Shown: positions 45,671-57,684 of the stretch, one piece after another
Numbering within the stretch: the first letter of the stretch is position 1
How the letters are laid out: each line of letters opens with the position of its first letter
Assembly: GCF_000346465.2 (NCBI RefSeq)
Contig: NC_034009.1
Span: forward strand, 38,680,844 to 38,744,843
Direction: 5' to 3'
Length of the DNA: 64,000 nucleotides
Source: Prunus persica
Lineage: Eukaryota > Streptophyta > Magnoliopsida > Rosales > Rosaceae
Made by a program: the position numbers and the translations under genes
The notes under the pieces: generated by a model
What the model was told of the DNA's origin: nothing
Databases searched by the model: none
What the model saw: the letters and a program-made list of their open reading frames with translations, nothing else

Positions 45671-47760
45671 CCCCAAAAAAAATGTGAAAACATATATAGC
45701 TTCAGGGGGTTTATATGTAAATATGATAAATCTCAAGAGCTGTAGTCCATACAATTTATTTGAAAACATAATATTATATCTCAATATTATTAGTTTTAGG
45801 TTAGTCTTTTGACCAAAAGTAGCGCAATGACTAGTTTGGATTAAACTTTAAAGACATTATAAAAAGACCATGACCGTGGAAAGCAAGCAATAATGCCAGC
45901 TTATTGGAAATGTAATATAATAAAGAACGTCGTTTTTGCATGTAATGGTTCCAATGTTGCGCGCATCATCCATTTTTTTAGTGCTAGCTTGCAGTGATGA
46001 CTTTCTGAAGCCAACACATGGAAAATCCAGGGAAGAGAAGAACGTGCAGCGACATTTCCACCCAGAAATGCTGTCTCATATTTTATGACCTCAAAATCCT
46101 GTTAACATGTTTTTGTTTAAAATAAACAACAAGACGCTGAAAACAATTAGTTATAAAAACAAATATTGCGTAATGAAAAGGAAGATAAGTCTTTCTAAAT
46201 TTCGACCAAAAAATAAGTCTTTCTTAATTAAAAACTATTCTATTAAAAATATTGTTGCTTAAGAACTTCCGAAGTACCCCACAAATATATAAACTTAATA
46301 TTTCCTTCACACGTTACACATAAGAACAAGTTTCGTTCATAGAAATCACCTACAGCTACTTGACATTCGTGGCTCGAACTTCTGGAAGACGGCCTACGCG
46401 CTTAACATAGGACGAAATTACACAAATTTAAACTAACCTAGTGTTACAGACATACCAAGAAAATTATTGTCTGTTGGGAAGCATGGTTTTCAGAGACCCT
46501 TCAAACTAAAATTTAGACAAAGTTGAGGAGGCTCCTTCTAACAAACAAATAAAAAAACATCCACCTAATCAAAAATTATTGTCTGTTGGGTATTCATTCT
46601 AATCTAATGATAAATTGTTGTTGTTTTTTTTTTTTTTTTTTTTTTTTGGTCTGAAAAATTGTTGTTGCTGATCAATGTTACTTTATAGTAATCAATCACT
46701 CGTTTGTATCCAAATCCATGATGTGATCGATCTTATGAATTCAACTATTCATATTTTTATATTGTCATTCAGATATTTTCTTTATGCAAAAAAAGGCAAA
46801 TCGAAAAACATTTGGTATGCCATCTAATTGGGATTAAATAAATAGAAAAGCACAATATTTTCGATAAATAATGAAAATAATAGCAAAGATAGTAAAATGG
46901 TCAAACGAGTTACCTTTATAAAAATAAAATAAAAATTTATGCATTGAGGACTTAAAATTGAATGGTTCATATCATAAACGATTAATATACGACTAGATTA
47001 AAATTTATGCTACTTGAATGGTTCAATTTTAAGTCCTCGCATGTATGACTGTGATTTGTCTGTAAGGAGGAACGTCATTATATGTAAGAAGCTAAAGTTT
47101 TTTCCTTTGCTTACTCTTTATATATATATAAACAAAACGACATATAGTAAGTATTTCAATTTTTCTGAATAGACAAGAAAACTTCATCAACTTGGTGAAT
47201 GTGAGAAGCTTAAATGATCTTTTCCGTTTTATCTAACAAATTGTGTGTTTTTTTTTAAAAAATATTTTAAATAACTAAACAATTTATAATTTGGATTTTT
47301 TTAGAAGGGATGACCCTTAAAAAAGCAGGATAAAAAGGTATAAAAGATTCCAATTGTTGAAATATGCATTGTTGGATAACCTTTAAAAAAAGATGTGTAC
47401 ATTTAGTGTCCGTTTGACATTGCTTATTTAGGATGATAAGTGAAAATTTTTGGGAAGCTCAATCTATTTGGTAAACTATGAGAAAATCACTTATTGTTAA
47501 AAATTGTTGTGAGAGCTAATGAGGTGCTTTTATTTTCTGATTATGCAGGAACAATTTTGAAGGGGCGTTGGGTTTAATGATTATACCGCAATCATTTTAT
47601 AATTATGCGGGAATCAGTACCAACAACACTTTTAACAAAAATTTATCAAATGCCAAATTACTTTCTCTCATTGCAAATCTAACAGCGATTATTTTCATAG
47701 CACAACAATGCCAAACTAATACATATATTTAATTTAAGACATCCTGAACATAGAAAAACT
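45671..47760. other. Gene-free AT-rich spacer
   Basis: No supportable gene. There is a 24-nt poly-T run at 46624-46647 and multiple AT-rich short repeats. The sequence around 47400-47700 contains TTATGCGGGAATCA words typical of decayed MITE ends. Confidence 0.5.
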
Positions 47761-47762
47761 GC

Positions 47763-47774
47763 TATATATATAAA
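47763..47774 (+). promoter_or_regulatory. Probable TATA box of the 47945 gene
   Basis: TATATATATAAA sits about 180 bp before the ATG at 47945. A start near 47800 would place a CT-repeat (47815-47842) in the leader. Confidence 0.5.
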
Positions 47775-47852
47775 GTTGTGTATATCAGAAGATCACTATC
47801 GCTTAGTATTGGCTATCTCTCTCTCTCTCTCTCTCTTTCTCTGGCTGTTACG

Positions 47853-47888
47853 ATGCACAAACAATTTTGCGGGCTCTCTCGGCTGTGA
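47853..47888 (+). promoter_or_regulatory. Upstream ORF (11 codons) in the leader of the 47945 gene
   Basis: An ATG at 47853 opens MHKQFCGLSRL and stops at 47886-47888, 56 bp before the main ATG and in a different frame. If the leader is transcribed as predicted this uORF would precede the main frame and could lower its translation. Confidence 0.4.
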
Positions 47889-47944
47889 TTGATTACACAC
47901 AAACATTTTTGCTGGCTACGACTCCTGAACGTGAACAACAACAA

Positions 47945-48442
47945 ATGGAAGCCCTAGAGAATAAAATAAAAGAGAGAAAAATTTTACTTAAGGAACATGA
48001 TAGTCGTCTCAGTTATCTTCAATCAAAAGGCTTCGAACTTGGAAACTTCTACTTGGTGTTTCAAGGAGTTATTCTGACGGCAATTGCAAGTGGTGACTCA
48101 GTGTTCAGATGTTTAGACCGTAGCCTGCTCATCAGCGTTTCTGCATTAGCAACCCTCCCTAATTTGTTTGCATTGTATTTAATTGGAGAGGAATATATAA
48201 AAATCATCACCCAGCGAGACGATATCTCGATTCGGTGCGATACGGACAATAACGAATTAGCCATTCTCAAGACAGGAAACCCTCAAAAGGTTACCGTTGG
48301 AAAACGTGTTGATAGTTTGAGAAGGCATGTACGTATATTCTGCTTCGTCATTTGCATGGCTTGTTTTCTGGGCGTTTTCGTCGTCGTGGTTTTGGTTTGC
48401 ATGAAGACTCTTCGCAAACCAGGGACTAAATGTAAGCACTAA
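47945..48442 (+). CDS. Small three-pass membrane protein, family not recognised (165 aa)
   Basis: Single-exon frame; the ATG at 47945 (MEALENKIKERKILLKEHDS) is the first in-frame ATG although the frame is open further upstream. It has an N-terminal coiled coil (1-28), then TM1 at about 32-49 containing the motif FYLVFQGVI, TM2 at 60-82, a soluble Asp/Thr-rich stretch, TM3 at 130-153 (CFVICMACFLGVFVVVVLVC), and a short basic tail. The same layout and the FQG motif occur in the 51858-52394 protein. A TATA box and CT-rich leader lie upstream, so it is likely a genuine gene. Function unknown; no enzymatic motif is visible. Confidence 0.7.
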   Translation: MEALENKIKERKILLKEHDSRLSYLQSKGFELGNFYLVFQGVILTAIASGDSVFRCLDRSLLISVSALATLPNLFALYLIGEEYIKIITQRDDISIRCDTDNNELAILKTGNPQKVTVGKRVDSLRRHVRIFCFVICMACFLGVFVVVVLVCMKTLRKPGTKCKH

Positions 48443-50370
48443 CAAAGCTGAATGATAGATATATATATACATATATATATATATATGCTAGCTAGTGTTT
48501 CCTTTCAGCTTTTCGTCGATTTTTTGTTTGGGATCAAAATAAAGCTTATAATTAATGCTTTGTATGGTTTTAATTTTTCCTTCCGCACATTTGTGAAATT
48601 GGAAATTGCTAGTGAATTTTATACCTATCATTATGTACCAGAGTGACTACATATACGAGTCTTGTTCTTCATCATCTGCATTATTTAAATTAATCTACCT
48701 TTTCTCCTTTCCCTGCATTTTAGAAGATTTTGACCATCAAAATACACGTCATAATAAAAGTTTTCTTTTTGTTTGTTCTAAACGTTCGTATTCTGTAGAT
48801 ATTCTTGCATACAATCAATTTGTGTCTATGTCTCTCGTTACCCTAATGAGATAGACCAATGGCGACGGTGGTACATGCCCTGCCCCCTCTCTTTGTTTTT
48901 CATTCAAGTGAATATTATTGTTATACTTTGGAGTGCAATGGCCTAAGGTTTTTTGTATCCATCGATACATGTACTGATTCTATTAACTTGAAGTTCTTGA
49001 ATACAGAAAAATACTTTTGGACCCGAAGAAAAAAAAAGGCCATAGTTTTATAGGATTCTTAGGGATATCTAAATTATTGTCTAAATTATTGTCTCCGTCT
49101 CTGAGTTAGACAAGACAAATTTATAATTTTATAATTAATAAAAAATGCTCCTCTTGTTCATATTTAATGAAACAAATAAAAAATGGCAGGCATGGTATTG
49201 TGTCCAACTTAAAAAAACTAGTAGGTAGAACAACAAAAGAAAAATATCAAATTTGACATTGCGTAAAGAATAACCATATATTTAACAGTCTTTTTTAATT
49301 ACAAAATAATCTATTTATAAATAGGTGCTTAAGTAAACCCACAAATACTTAATATTTTCTTTAGACATACAGCTTGGACAAGTTTTTTTTTTCTTCATAT
49401 AAATCACCTACAGCTGTTTTAGATTCCATGGCGTATCTGGTAGAAGGCCCACGTCTACGCCACCACCTGGGCCAACCACCATTTCTTGTAATTATGGGTA
49501 TTCTGTGGCTTTTAATTCCATTTGAAATCATTTTTTATTATTATTAAGAAGAAAAAAATACACATTTAATTTCTAATTTTTCTTTATTTTATGAAATATC
49601 ATGTATTTACGAAAAACTACAAAAGAGTTTGTTTACTAAGTTTACTTGTACTTGGTAAAGAATATAAGTATGATATCACATCGAAAATTTGACTAAATAA
49701 AATATAAATTTATATGAATGGTTCAATTTCTAAAAGCACCGATACCTTTTGTGATAAAACTCTATATCTATTGGGCTTTATAGGTGGTTAAGTTATGAAC
49801 AATATCCGTGTTGCTAGTAGTGGACCACTGGCCCATCTCTTTCAAATTTAACTTTCACTTTTAACAAAGAAAGATATATATAACATAAGGGTTAAAATAT
49901 AGATGATTATTTTTGCTCACCACTTTAACTTAAGATGCATCATCGGTATCATCACTATCCTTCTCAACACTTGACACGTGTTCATGATCATAACTACGGT
50001 TCCACAAATACAAAAGCAAAGAGTTAACTATGGTTATTCCTATGAATACATATCAAGTGTTGAGAAATATGATAAAGATACACCTTGGGTTAAAAAGGTG
50101 AGCAAAAATATTTTCAAATTATAGTAAGGTTTAGATGAGTTTTGTTTTAGTAATCTAATTTAGTTTTTAAATTTTCATGTTTCTACTTTTATTTATGCAT
50201 CACTTTTGTTCTTACTTACTGTCAATTTTGTTAATTTTGTTGTTGTTGTTAGTATTAGGGATAAATCAGACAATTCACTTCACATTTTAAAATATTGAAC
50301 TTTAAAAACATAATATACAATTTAAAAATAAAAAATTAAGTTGGGCGATACAAAATTTGTATATTTTTAA
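48443..50370. other. Spacer, no recognised gene
   Basis: Begins with a TA microsatellite (about 48461-48486). A few open frames shorter than 85 codons have no further support. The part 49180-49450 resembles 46190-46400 (shared ACAAATACTTAATATTTTCT-like and CACCTACAGCT words), suggesting that the two membrane-protein neighbourhoods share an old duplicated flank. Confidence 0.45.
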
Positions 50371-50640
50371 TCTATATATATAAAGCAAAAGGCAGAGAAT
50401 AGTGAAACATTCAAAATACCAGAAAAATGTCATTGGTTTAAGAATTGAAATTATTAATTAAATGAGAATAACATGGTAAACTCACACTTTTTCATATTAA
50501 AAAAATTAAAATTAGAAGAAAAATTAAATAATTGATCATATTTTATAGAACACAATTACCCATTATTTTTTTAATTCTAAAATAATTTTTAAATTTTTTT
50601 AAAAAAAACCTCTTGCAAGCACAGCGTATGGAGAAACTAG
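50371..50640 (+). mobile_element. Non-autonomous Helitron-like element, copy F
   Basis: Starts TCTATATATATAAAGC after A and ends CTAG before T; 270 bp. The 3' hairpin is partly degraded (CTCTTGCAAGCACAGCGTATG). It matches copies C and D along its length and so looks like the oldest full copy here. Confidence 0.75.
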
Positions 50641-51229
50641 TAATAAATTAAACTGTTTAGTTTCTGAAGATAAAGACGTGCAATTTTAATTAATTAATTA
50701 TTTGTTGGGTACAATTTTAACTAAAGCATACTATATATTTAAAATTGAGAACGTGACAACGTTCACATGCGAAGTTTGAAATTATCCAACGTCAATCATA
50801 TTTCCTTCACCTTATTATAATATTTCTTACAATAAAAAATTAACGCATTATATAAAAGTTCCACTTTGCACGCCATTTGTCGTGTCAAAGAAGGCCATCC
50901 TGAATCCTGATCCAGAAAATCCTTAAAATAATTAGGCAGAGTCCAAAGTTTGATAGAAATTTGGTTTTATGGCCCGCCACTTTACCAAGAAAAGTAGCTG
51001 CTCCCTGTAAAACCCATCACCACCGTCAAACATGACACAGCCTCCACCATCAAAACCCCACGCCATAATCAAACCCACCACCACCACCTGCAAACCTGAA
51101 ACAGCCTCCACCATCAAACTCTCAGCCACCACTGCCACCGCCACCATTTGACTTTCCCCGGGAGACTTAGAGAGAGTTTGAGAGAGGTAGATATCTGAGA
51201 TCAGAGAGAGGCTTGGTACCACCGCGGAG

Positions 51230-51266
<37 letters not shown>

Positions 51267-51857
51267 TTTGTGTGTGTGTGTGAAGCTGATGGTAGTATAA
51301 GGATGATAGGCGTTGGTGGTAATTAGTGGTCAGTTTTGCACACAGTGAAAAAGAAGAAGGGAAGTTACGACAATGAGGGGATGTTTGTTTAGGGTTGAGA
51401 TGCGTTGCCGGACGTGCCCTGAAATGGCCTTTGGTTTATTCTTCGTCATCATTGGAAATGGCCTTTTGTTTGTTATATTTTCAACGGAAACAAATGAAAT
51501 GGCCGAGGCGGGTTCAAACACTTGTTACCCGACAAAAAGCTCGACGTGGGCCGCTAAGAGTTGACCTAACGGGCGGTGATTTGTGGGGTTCTAGTAGTAC
51601 AGCTAACGCTGTCGCCATTAAATAATAACACGTTTGAAAGATATTTAAGAAGATTGAAAGCTAGTGGTATTAAAAAAAGGAAACAAGTTTTGAATTCTAA
51701 ATCCATTAAAATTAAAAAATTATTCAATCACTTTGGACGAAATGCAGTAGGCCTTTTTCCTTCGAGAAACCCAACCACCACCGCTTAGTTATATTACTGG
51801 TATCTCATCTGCAGGAAGGCCAGATTTCATCAACACCAAAGCTTCAGAAAACCGAAA
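50641..51857. other. Spacer with (GA)n tract and possible dead gene pieces
   Basis: A (GA)n run lies at 51232-51261, followed by a (GT)n run. A Gly/Val-rich minus-strand frame (50932-51222) is low-complexity (CCACCA repeats) and is not accepted as a gene. The 51360-51620 part has higher GC and short frames but no identifiable domain. Confidence 0.45.
51232..51261. repeat. (GA)n microsatellite
   Basis: About 15 GA units followed within 10 bp by a short GT tract. Confidence 0.95.
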
Positions 51858-52394
51858 ATGGATTTTCAATCAAAAGAACAAGAGAGTGAATCGAATAAGC
51901 TGAAAGAGAGGATCGAAAAACTAGGCAAAACAGTGACGGATCTGGAAACAGCTATGATGCTGCTGGTCATGGGTTATATTTTCTTCCAAGGCGCCATATT
52001 CGCGTCTGTTTTCCACAATCCCAGCAACATGTCGTGCGAGTATTGGTGGATTCCTTTCTCCCTCTCCTGTCTGATTTGCGTTATCTTCGCCATCCCATTT
52101 CAGTCTTATGTCGCAAATTGGGAGCGAACAAAACATCATCACTCCTCGGCCTTTCTAAAGCAAGATTTGCTTAACCACAAGATGGTCACTTCCTCCTCAG
52201 TCGAAACCAGGATGTATGATCAGCCGCAGTCGCAGTCGCCGCCGCAGCTGCAGGGAATATTGAAGAGCGATAGGGCACAAGTTTACCAGAGAAACGCATT
52301 CATATACCTGGTTTCTTTAGCCCTTCTGGCCTACACCATACTTATTTTGAAGGCATGCGGATCCATTCCCTGCCACGGAGATGCTACACCCTAG
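51858..52394 (+). CDS. Small three-pass membrane protein, family not recognised (178 aa)
   Basis: Single-exon frame beginning MDFQSKEQESESNKLKERIE. It has an N-terminal coiled coil (8-32), TM1 at about 33-52 with GYIFFQGAIFASV, TM2 at 63-85 (WWIPFSLSCLICVIFAIPF), a polar central loop with Gln/Pro repeats (121-133), TM3 at 147-166, and a short Cys-containing tail. The order of parts and the YxxFQGxI motif match the 47945-48442 protein, so the two are probably diverged paralogues 3.9 kb apart in the same orientation. Their TM2 and loop sequences have diverged strongly. Function is unknown. Confidence 0.7.
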   Translation: MDFQSKEQESESNKLKERIEKLGKTVTDLETAMMLLVMGYIFFQGAIFASVFHNPSNMSCEYWWIPFSLSCLICVIFAIPFQSYVANWERTKHHHSSAFLKQDLLNHKMVTSSSVETRMYDQPQSQSPPQLQGILKSDRAQVYQRNAFIYLVSLALLAYTILILKACGSIPCHGDATP

Positions 52395-53215
52395 ACATAT
52401 ATACATACGGTAACTTCTCCCACTAATCCATTCATTTGACATGTAAAGCTGTATTATTCATAGATGCGGATCCTCTGTTTAGCTTTTCTCTGCTACCTTC
52501 TATTCTCCACACCACATGGCACTTCACAGTTTTATTTTAGGGTAAGCCTAAAGAAAATTTATTTTTTCTTTTTGGGGTAAGACACAAGAGTTACAGGTCA
52601 AAACCACGAGCACAGCCCCACCAGTAACATCAGACAGAGTTCAATGCCTGGAGGGCTTCTCGAGGTACACCATATACCCAAACGTGAGGTGAATTCATGA
52701 TGGCCTATATTTGTAGTAAAGTTTGCTTCTCTTAGGTCCTGCTTGAGGAGAAAACTCAGATGCAATGGAGATATCATGTTTTGCTATCCCGGTTAATAAT
52801 GTTATGTCACATGAAAGAGTTATCATATGTGTCATAGCGTTATTGATTGAAATAACAAAATAGTATTATTACCGTTTCATAAAAGTCTTTCTCTGGCCCG
52901 AGAGAAATATGTATGTTGCATGGAAATTTTACTTTAATTAAGGAAGAACAAAAAAAAAAAAATTTACCTTATCGATCTAACCTCAAAGCATTGTTGTAGC
53001 CGTCAGTCTCTCTTCTCTCTTGTTTCAATCTCCGCATCTCCCTTTTCCCTAAAACTTGTGTAAACACCTCTCTTCCCAACTCACAATCTATCCTCTTTCC
53101 CTATGAAAACTAGCCCTTGCCAATTCCCCCGAACTACAACAACTATGTTAGCTTTCATCTCACAGTTTCCCCCTTTAAACCCATGCACTTTATCTTAAGA
53201 TTAAGAAATCTTTAA
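52395..53215. other. 3' flank and spacer, no recognised gene
   Basis: Probably includes the 3' UTR of the preceding gene. No coding exon or repeat with defined ends is seen. Confidence 0.5.
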
Positions 53216-54300
53216 GACAACATAAAATTCTCAAATATGGAACTGTTTATTGGAAAGGCTTTTTATCGCAAATGGTTAACGAAAATTAATAAAAGTCGAT
53301 AACCGATCTTTGTAGGTGTTTGTGGCCTAAATGCTTACCAACCCTTTATCTCCTACATATCTAAACTTTTGTTACAAAAGAAATATAAATCACCAATAAT
53401 ACAGTTAAAGTGGGAGAAAGAATGGGAATTTGGAGATAGATGCTTTGAAAAACGAAAGGAGGTAAGAACAAATGGTGCCAGACGTCAAATATAACGTTTG
53501 GTCCTTGCCTTTTAAGTTTTATTTATTTTTTAGTTGCGTGGGGTATTATCTTTTATTTATTTTTTAAAGTTTTATTTATTTTTAGTTGCGTGGGGTATTA
53601 TCTTTTATTTATTTATTTAAGTGTGACGTGTTAACTTTTTAGTTTATTGGATGAAATATACATAAGGTGCTATGTGAAGAAGAAAAGTTAAATTAGAGGA
53701 TGAGATACCAAATAATATTGTTATACTAATTACCACTTGCTTTATGCATTCTTTAGTGTGACTGAGAACGCGCTGGACGGTACCAAATAAAGCAACGGCG
53801 GCAAGGCTGTTCCCGAAACTTTCCTTGGTGCTTCGTTGCTGATGTAATATTAACCCTTACAAAGTTACTTTGCTTTGTGGTTAATTTGGGCTTAACGCCC
53901 CGTCAAACTTAAAAGGAAGAAAAAAAAAAGAAAGATACATTGTGCTAATTTGATATGAAAAAAACCCTCGTCATTTGAGTATTCTGAAGTTCATCCTTTG
54001 GGGTTCGCTTGTAAATTATTATTATTTTTTTCTTCTTGTAAATTATTTAATTTGATATGAATTCATGTATTTTCATATAAAGTCAGATTTAACCACTTGT
54101 GTTTTAAAGCAAGTGTAATTACATGGGTTAGGCAAATTAGCAGGACAGTGACTCCGGACCCTTATACCCAAATTTGAATTCATGTCTTTGTAAATTAAAT
54201 TAATTTCTATTGTTTCAGAATATCGTTTATATTAAAAAATATATATATCATGTGAAATTATTTCAAACACAAATCTGACCCATTAACCTATTATATCCAA
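53216..54300. repeat. Duplicated intergenic segment, copy 1
   Basis: Pairs with 54718-56110 in the same orientation. Shared anchors are ACATAAAATTCTCAAA, TTTTGTTACAAA, AGTTAAAGTGGGAGAAA, AACAAATGGTGCCAGACGTC (53469 and 54889) and, further on, ATTTAATTTGATATGAA with CATATAAAGTCA (54049 and 55996). No gene inside. Confidence 0.7.
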
Positions 54301-54717
54301 ATATATATATATATATATGTTTGTGTGTAGAATATAAAACGTTACAAACAATATAAGCTACAATTTGATAATACAATACAAATTCATATCTAGCTAGTCT
54401 ATTTAACAAACAAATGTCTAAACATGTTACCCCAAAAAAATGTCCGAACGATGCTTATAAATGTTTGAAATAAACAAGATCAACTACATGTAATCCTCCA
54501 AATTTTGAGGATTATTTCAAATTGGTATCCCAATTTTATGTTGAAATTAATATAACTTATTGACCACATAGACATAGACGAATTAGTTTATAAAGAATAA
54601 CATCTAAATATTGGCATATAATAGTTTTTTTAAGAATTTCGGTATGATTTTTCAAAATTGTAGCCATCATACTTCCTTAAGATCAAGATGGGGTTATACA
54701 ACCTCAGTTTTCTTCAA

Positions 54718-56110
54718 AACACATAAAATTCTCAAAAATGAGACTGCTTTATATGCTACATATCTGTACTTTTGTTACAAAGTAGTAATTTGGTATTATA
54801 TTGTACGTGATAGTTAAAGTGGGAGAAATAATGAGATTTTTGGAGACGTGTACTTAGAAAAACTTTGAAAACCAAAAGAAGGTAAGAACAAATGGTGCCA
54901 GACGTCAAATTTAACGTTTAGTCATTGTGGTTGGCTTTTATGTTTTATATTTAGGTGCGTGGTTATTATTTATTATTTATTTATTTAGATGTGAGTGGTG
55001 TTAATTTGTTTACTTAGATAGGGTAATTAAGGTATGGAAATCAGATCAACTGCTCTCTCTTAGTTGATCTAATTCATGATTTTGAGTATTTAATTATGGA
55101 TTTTACATGAAAACTAATTCATGATTTTGAGTATTTATTAATTATGGATTTTACATGAAACTCATATAAATTTTATTCCTTATGTGTTAGTAAACGTATG
55201 AGAAGTCAAGAATTAAAATCATTCCAATATCTGTGTGTCAATAAACATACTTTTAGTTAGTTTTTTTTTTTTTTGTTGTTGATAAATTCTGGAATTGCAT
55301 TCATTATTCAACAAAAAAAAAGCCAATAGCCACAAAAGGCCAATACAAACTAGCCATAAAAGGCCATTACAATAACGGAGCGATTCAACATAAAAATTAA
55401 GACAATCTGGTGCGCCTCTCAACTAAGATTGCAAACTCAGAACAACCAAATAGAGACAACGCTTGAAAAAATCAAACCATAACAATATAAATAAAACTCT
55501 CATAAAATAGAGGTTGAAAACTCTCACAAAAGGAGAGGTGAAAAACTCTCACAAAATGAGAGATGAAAACTACACAGAAAACCCAAAGAATCTCTACGAC
55601 TTATTCCAAACGTAAAAAAACCTCAAAAAAGGATGGTGGTAGAGATACGGCACTGAAACACAAGTAAAGATCTGACATTTAGACACAACCGCCTGTAATA
55701 GGTGGAGAAAAATCATAACAAAACGAAAACAAATAGGGAAAACCTTCTATCTCTGAAAATGAGAGAAGAAAAGAAAAGAGGGGAATGGAGAAGGAGAGAG
55801 GGGAGGAAGAACATTGACTTTCTCCTCCTCAAAATAAAAATGACTCACGAGTGTTTTTTGGGAGAATACTTATAGTTTATTAGATAAAATATAAATAAGG
55901 TACTATATGAGAAAGAATAGTCAAGTCGAGGATCGGATACCAATCCAATAATATATTATACTAATGTTGGTTTTATTTTTTTGGTTGTAAAATATTTAAT
56001 TTGATATGAATGCATGTATTGTCATATAAAGTCATATTTGACCATGTGTTGCGTTTTAAAGTAATCATGTGAAATTATTTTAAACACAAATATGACCCGT
56101 TAATTTATTT
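54718..56110. repeat. Duplicated intergenic segment, copy 2 (interrupted)
   Basis: Carries the same ordered anchors as 53216-54300 but is interrupted by a roughly 600-bp insertion with a poly-T start (see 55259-55860). Confidence 0.68.
55259..55860 (-). mobile_element. LINE 3' fragment (probable)
   Basis: On the minus strand the segment ends in TTTATCAACAACAAAAAAAA after a GTTGAATAATGAATGCAATT stretch. A poly(A) tail after a GTTGAATAA-type 3' UTR is usual for plant L1-like elements. The upstream part contains three copies of an AAACTCTCACAAAA-type unit of about 25 bp (55493-55570). No reverse transcriptase motif remains. It interrupts the duplicated segment 54718-56110. Confidence 0.5.
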
Positions 56111-56138
56111 ACTTATTTAACATTTTTTTCATTTATTT

Positions 56139-56205
56139 ATATATAAAGGTATAGACAAAGAATAGTGAAACATTTAAAATATTTCAAAATGCCTTAGTTG
56201 ATTAA
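56139..56205 (+). mobile_element. Helitron-like element, 5' fragment (copy G)
   Basis: TATATATAAAGG...CAAAGAATAGTGAAACATTT and AAAATATTTCAAAATG match the first 65 bp of copies C, D and F. The rest is missing. Confidence 0.55.
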
Positions 56206-57480
56206 AGATTTGTTTAGGAGTGATTATGGATAGACCAATAATCATTTCTATGGAGAATCACTTCTCCATATAATTACTTTATGTGATTTAAAGTAAATGT
56301 GGGCATTCAAACTGAAAAACTGAGTTGAATTGAGCCCGAAAAAACCGAATTGACCAAAAAAGGACCAAGTTGACTAAAAACCAAACCAAACTCATTTGGT
56401 ACAGTTTCGATTCCAATTTTTGCAATGAAAAAAATCAAACTATGCCAAACCAGACCGGTTGTCTTAATATTTTTTTAGGGTTAATCATTTTATTAGTTCC
56501 TGAATTTAGACCCGATTTGCATTTGAGTACCTCAATTTCTAAAATGGTTCCCGTGGTCCTTTAACTTTAGTTTCGTTATGACAAATGGTCGTGTCGTCAA
56601 TTTTGTTAACTTTTCTTTTAAATGCAGAGACAAAATGATATTTTTATATCAAAATTTATTAAAATATGATAACTTTTCTCTCTTTCTTCTTCGACTTCTC
56701 CTATTTTCTTCCACATTTCTCTCTCTTTTCTTTGTGTTGTTTGTCTCTCTCACTTTATGTCTCTTCCTATCTTTTTTTTCTCTCAATTTATTTCACCATC
56801 AAGCCACCATCACATATCTAGCAGATCTTATGCATGCAAGATCGTATACTACTAGAATATTGTATTTATAGAGTATAGACGCTCAACTATATGCTTAAAA
56901 TATCTTTTTTTTTAATTTTCTTTTTTATTAATTAAATAATATATTAACCTTATTTAAATACTCTCATTATAAATTATGTTTTAATTATTATTTCTTTAAT
57001 GAATAATTAGTGTTAAATATATCAATAAAATCCTAGAAATTTAGGTTTGGTACCCAAATATTTTATATGTTTAAAAACAAAATTATTTTCTTTAAATAAA
57101 TAAAAAGCGAGAAACCTCTCCTTACCAAATTCACCTCTGCCAACGAAATGTCTTCGGGAGAGATCTAATCTGGCACATTTCACCGAGATAGAAATGGGCC
57201 AATGCAATTTCATATCTTTAGGTCCAATACATTTTCTTTTTAGTAATTAAATAATATCTTAGCCTTATTTAATTACTTTCATATGTTATTAAGTTTTAAT
57301 TATTATTTATTTACTGAATAATTAAATATTTTAATTAACTTCCTAAATTATATTACTTAATAAATGGTTTTTAAAAATAATAATTAATCAAATATTTAAA
57401 TAATAATTATTCAGTAAGTAAATAATAATTAAAACATAAATACTAAATAAAGTATTTAAAAAAGATAAATCAAGATTATG
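56206..57480. other. AT-rich repeat mosaic
   Basis: A block TTAATTAAATAATAT...CCTTATTTAAATACT...TTTTAATTATTATTTCTTTA followed by AAATCCTAGAAATTT and GGTACCCAAATATTTTA occurs at 56925-57065 and again at 57715-57860, with a shorter copy at 57240-57330 and inverted parts at 57375-57470. No gene is seen. Confidence 0.6.
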
Positions 57481-57492
57481 CTATTTAAAAGG

Positions 57493-57684
57493 GTATAGCC
57501 GCGTGGCTATACTGTCAAAATAGTCAATGGGGTTAAAATATAAGAGTATAGCCGTGCGGCGGTTCTATTAAAATTCTGTTTATGGTGTATTGCCGCCCGG
57601 CTAAACTGCTTGAATATTCTATTTATCTAGTACAGCCGTACGGCTATACTCCTTAAATAGGAAAGTATAGCCCGGCGGCTATAC
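57493..57684. repeat. Array of five near-identical 20-bp palindromes
   Basis: Five palindromes of the form GTATAGCCGNNCGGCTATAC start at about 57493, 57546, 57587, 57630 and 57665. The first, fourth and fifth are near perfect (for example GTACAGCCGTACGGCTATAC) and the second and third are decayed. They are separated by AT-rich spacers of about 15-33 bp. Confidence 0.85.

Noticed and set aside
50932..51222. 96-codon minus-strand frame rich in Gly and Val
   Set aside because: Low-complexity CCACCA tract; no promoter, splice support or domain.
57493..57684. CRISPR-like array
   Set aside because: Repeats are regularly spaced, but they are palindromes with short AT-rich spacers in a plant nuclear genome; no CRISPR biology applies.
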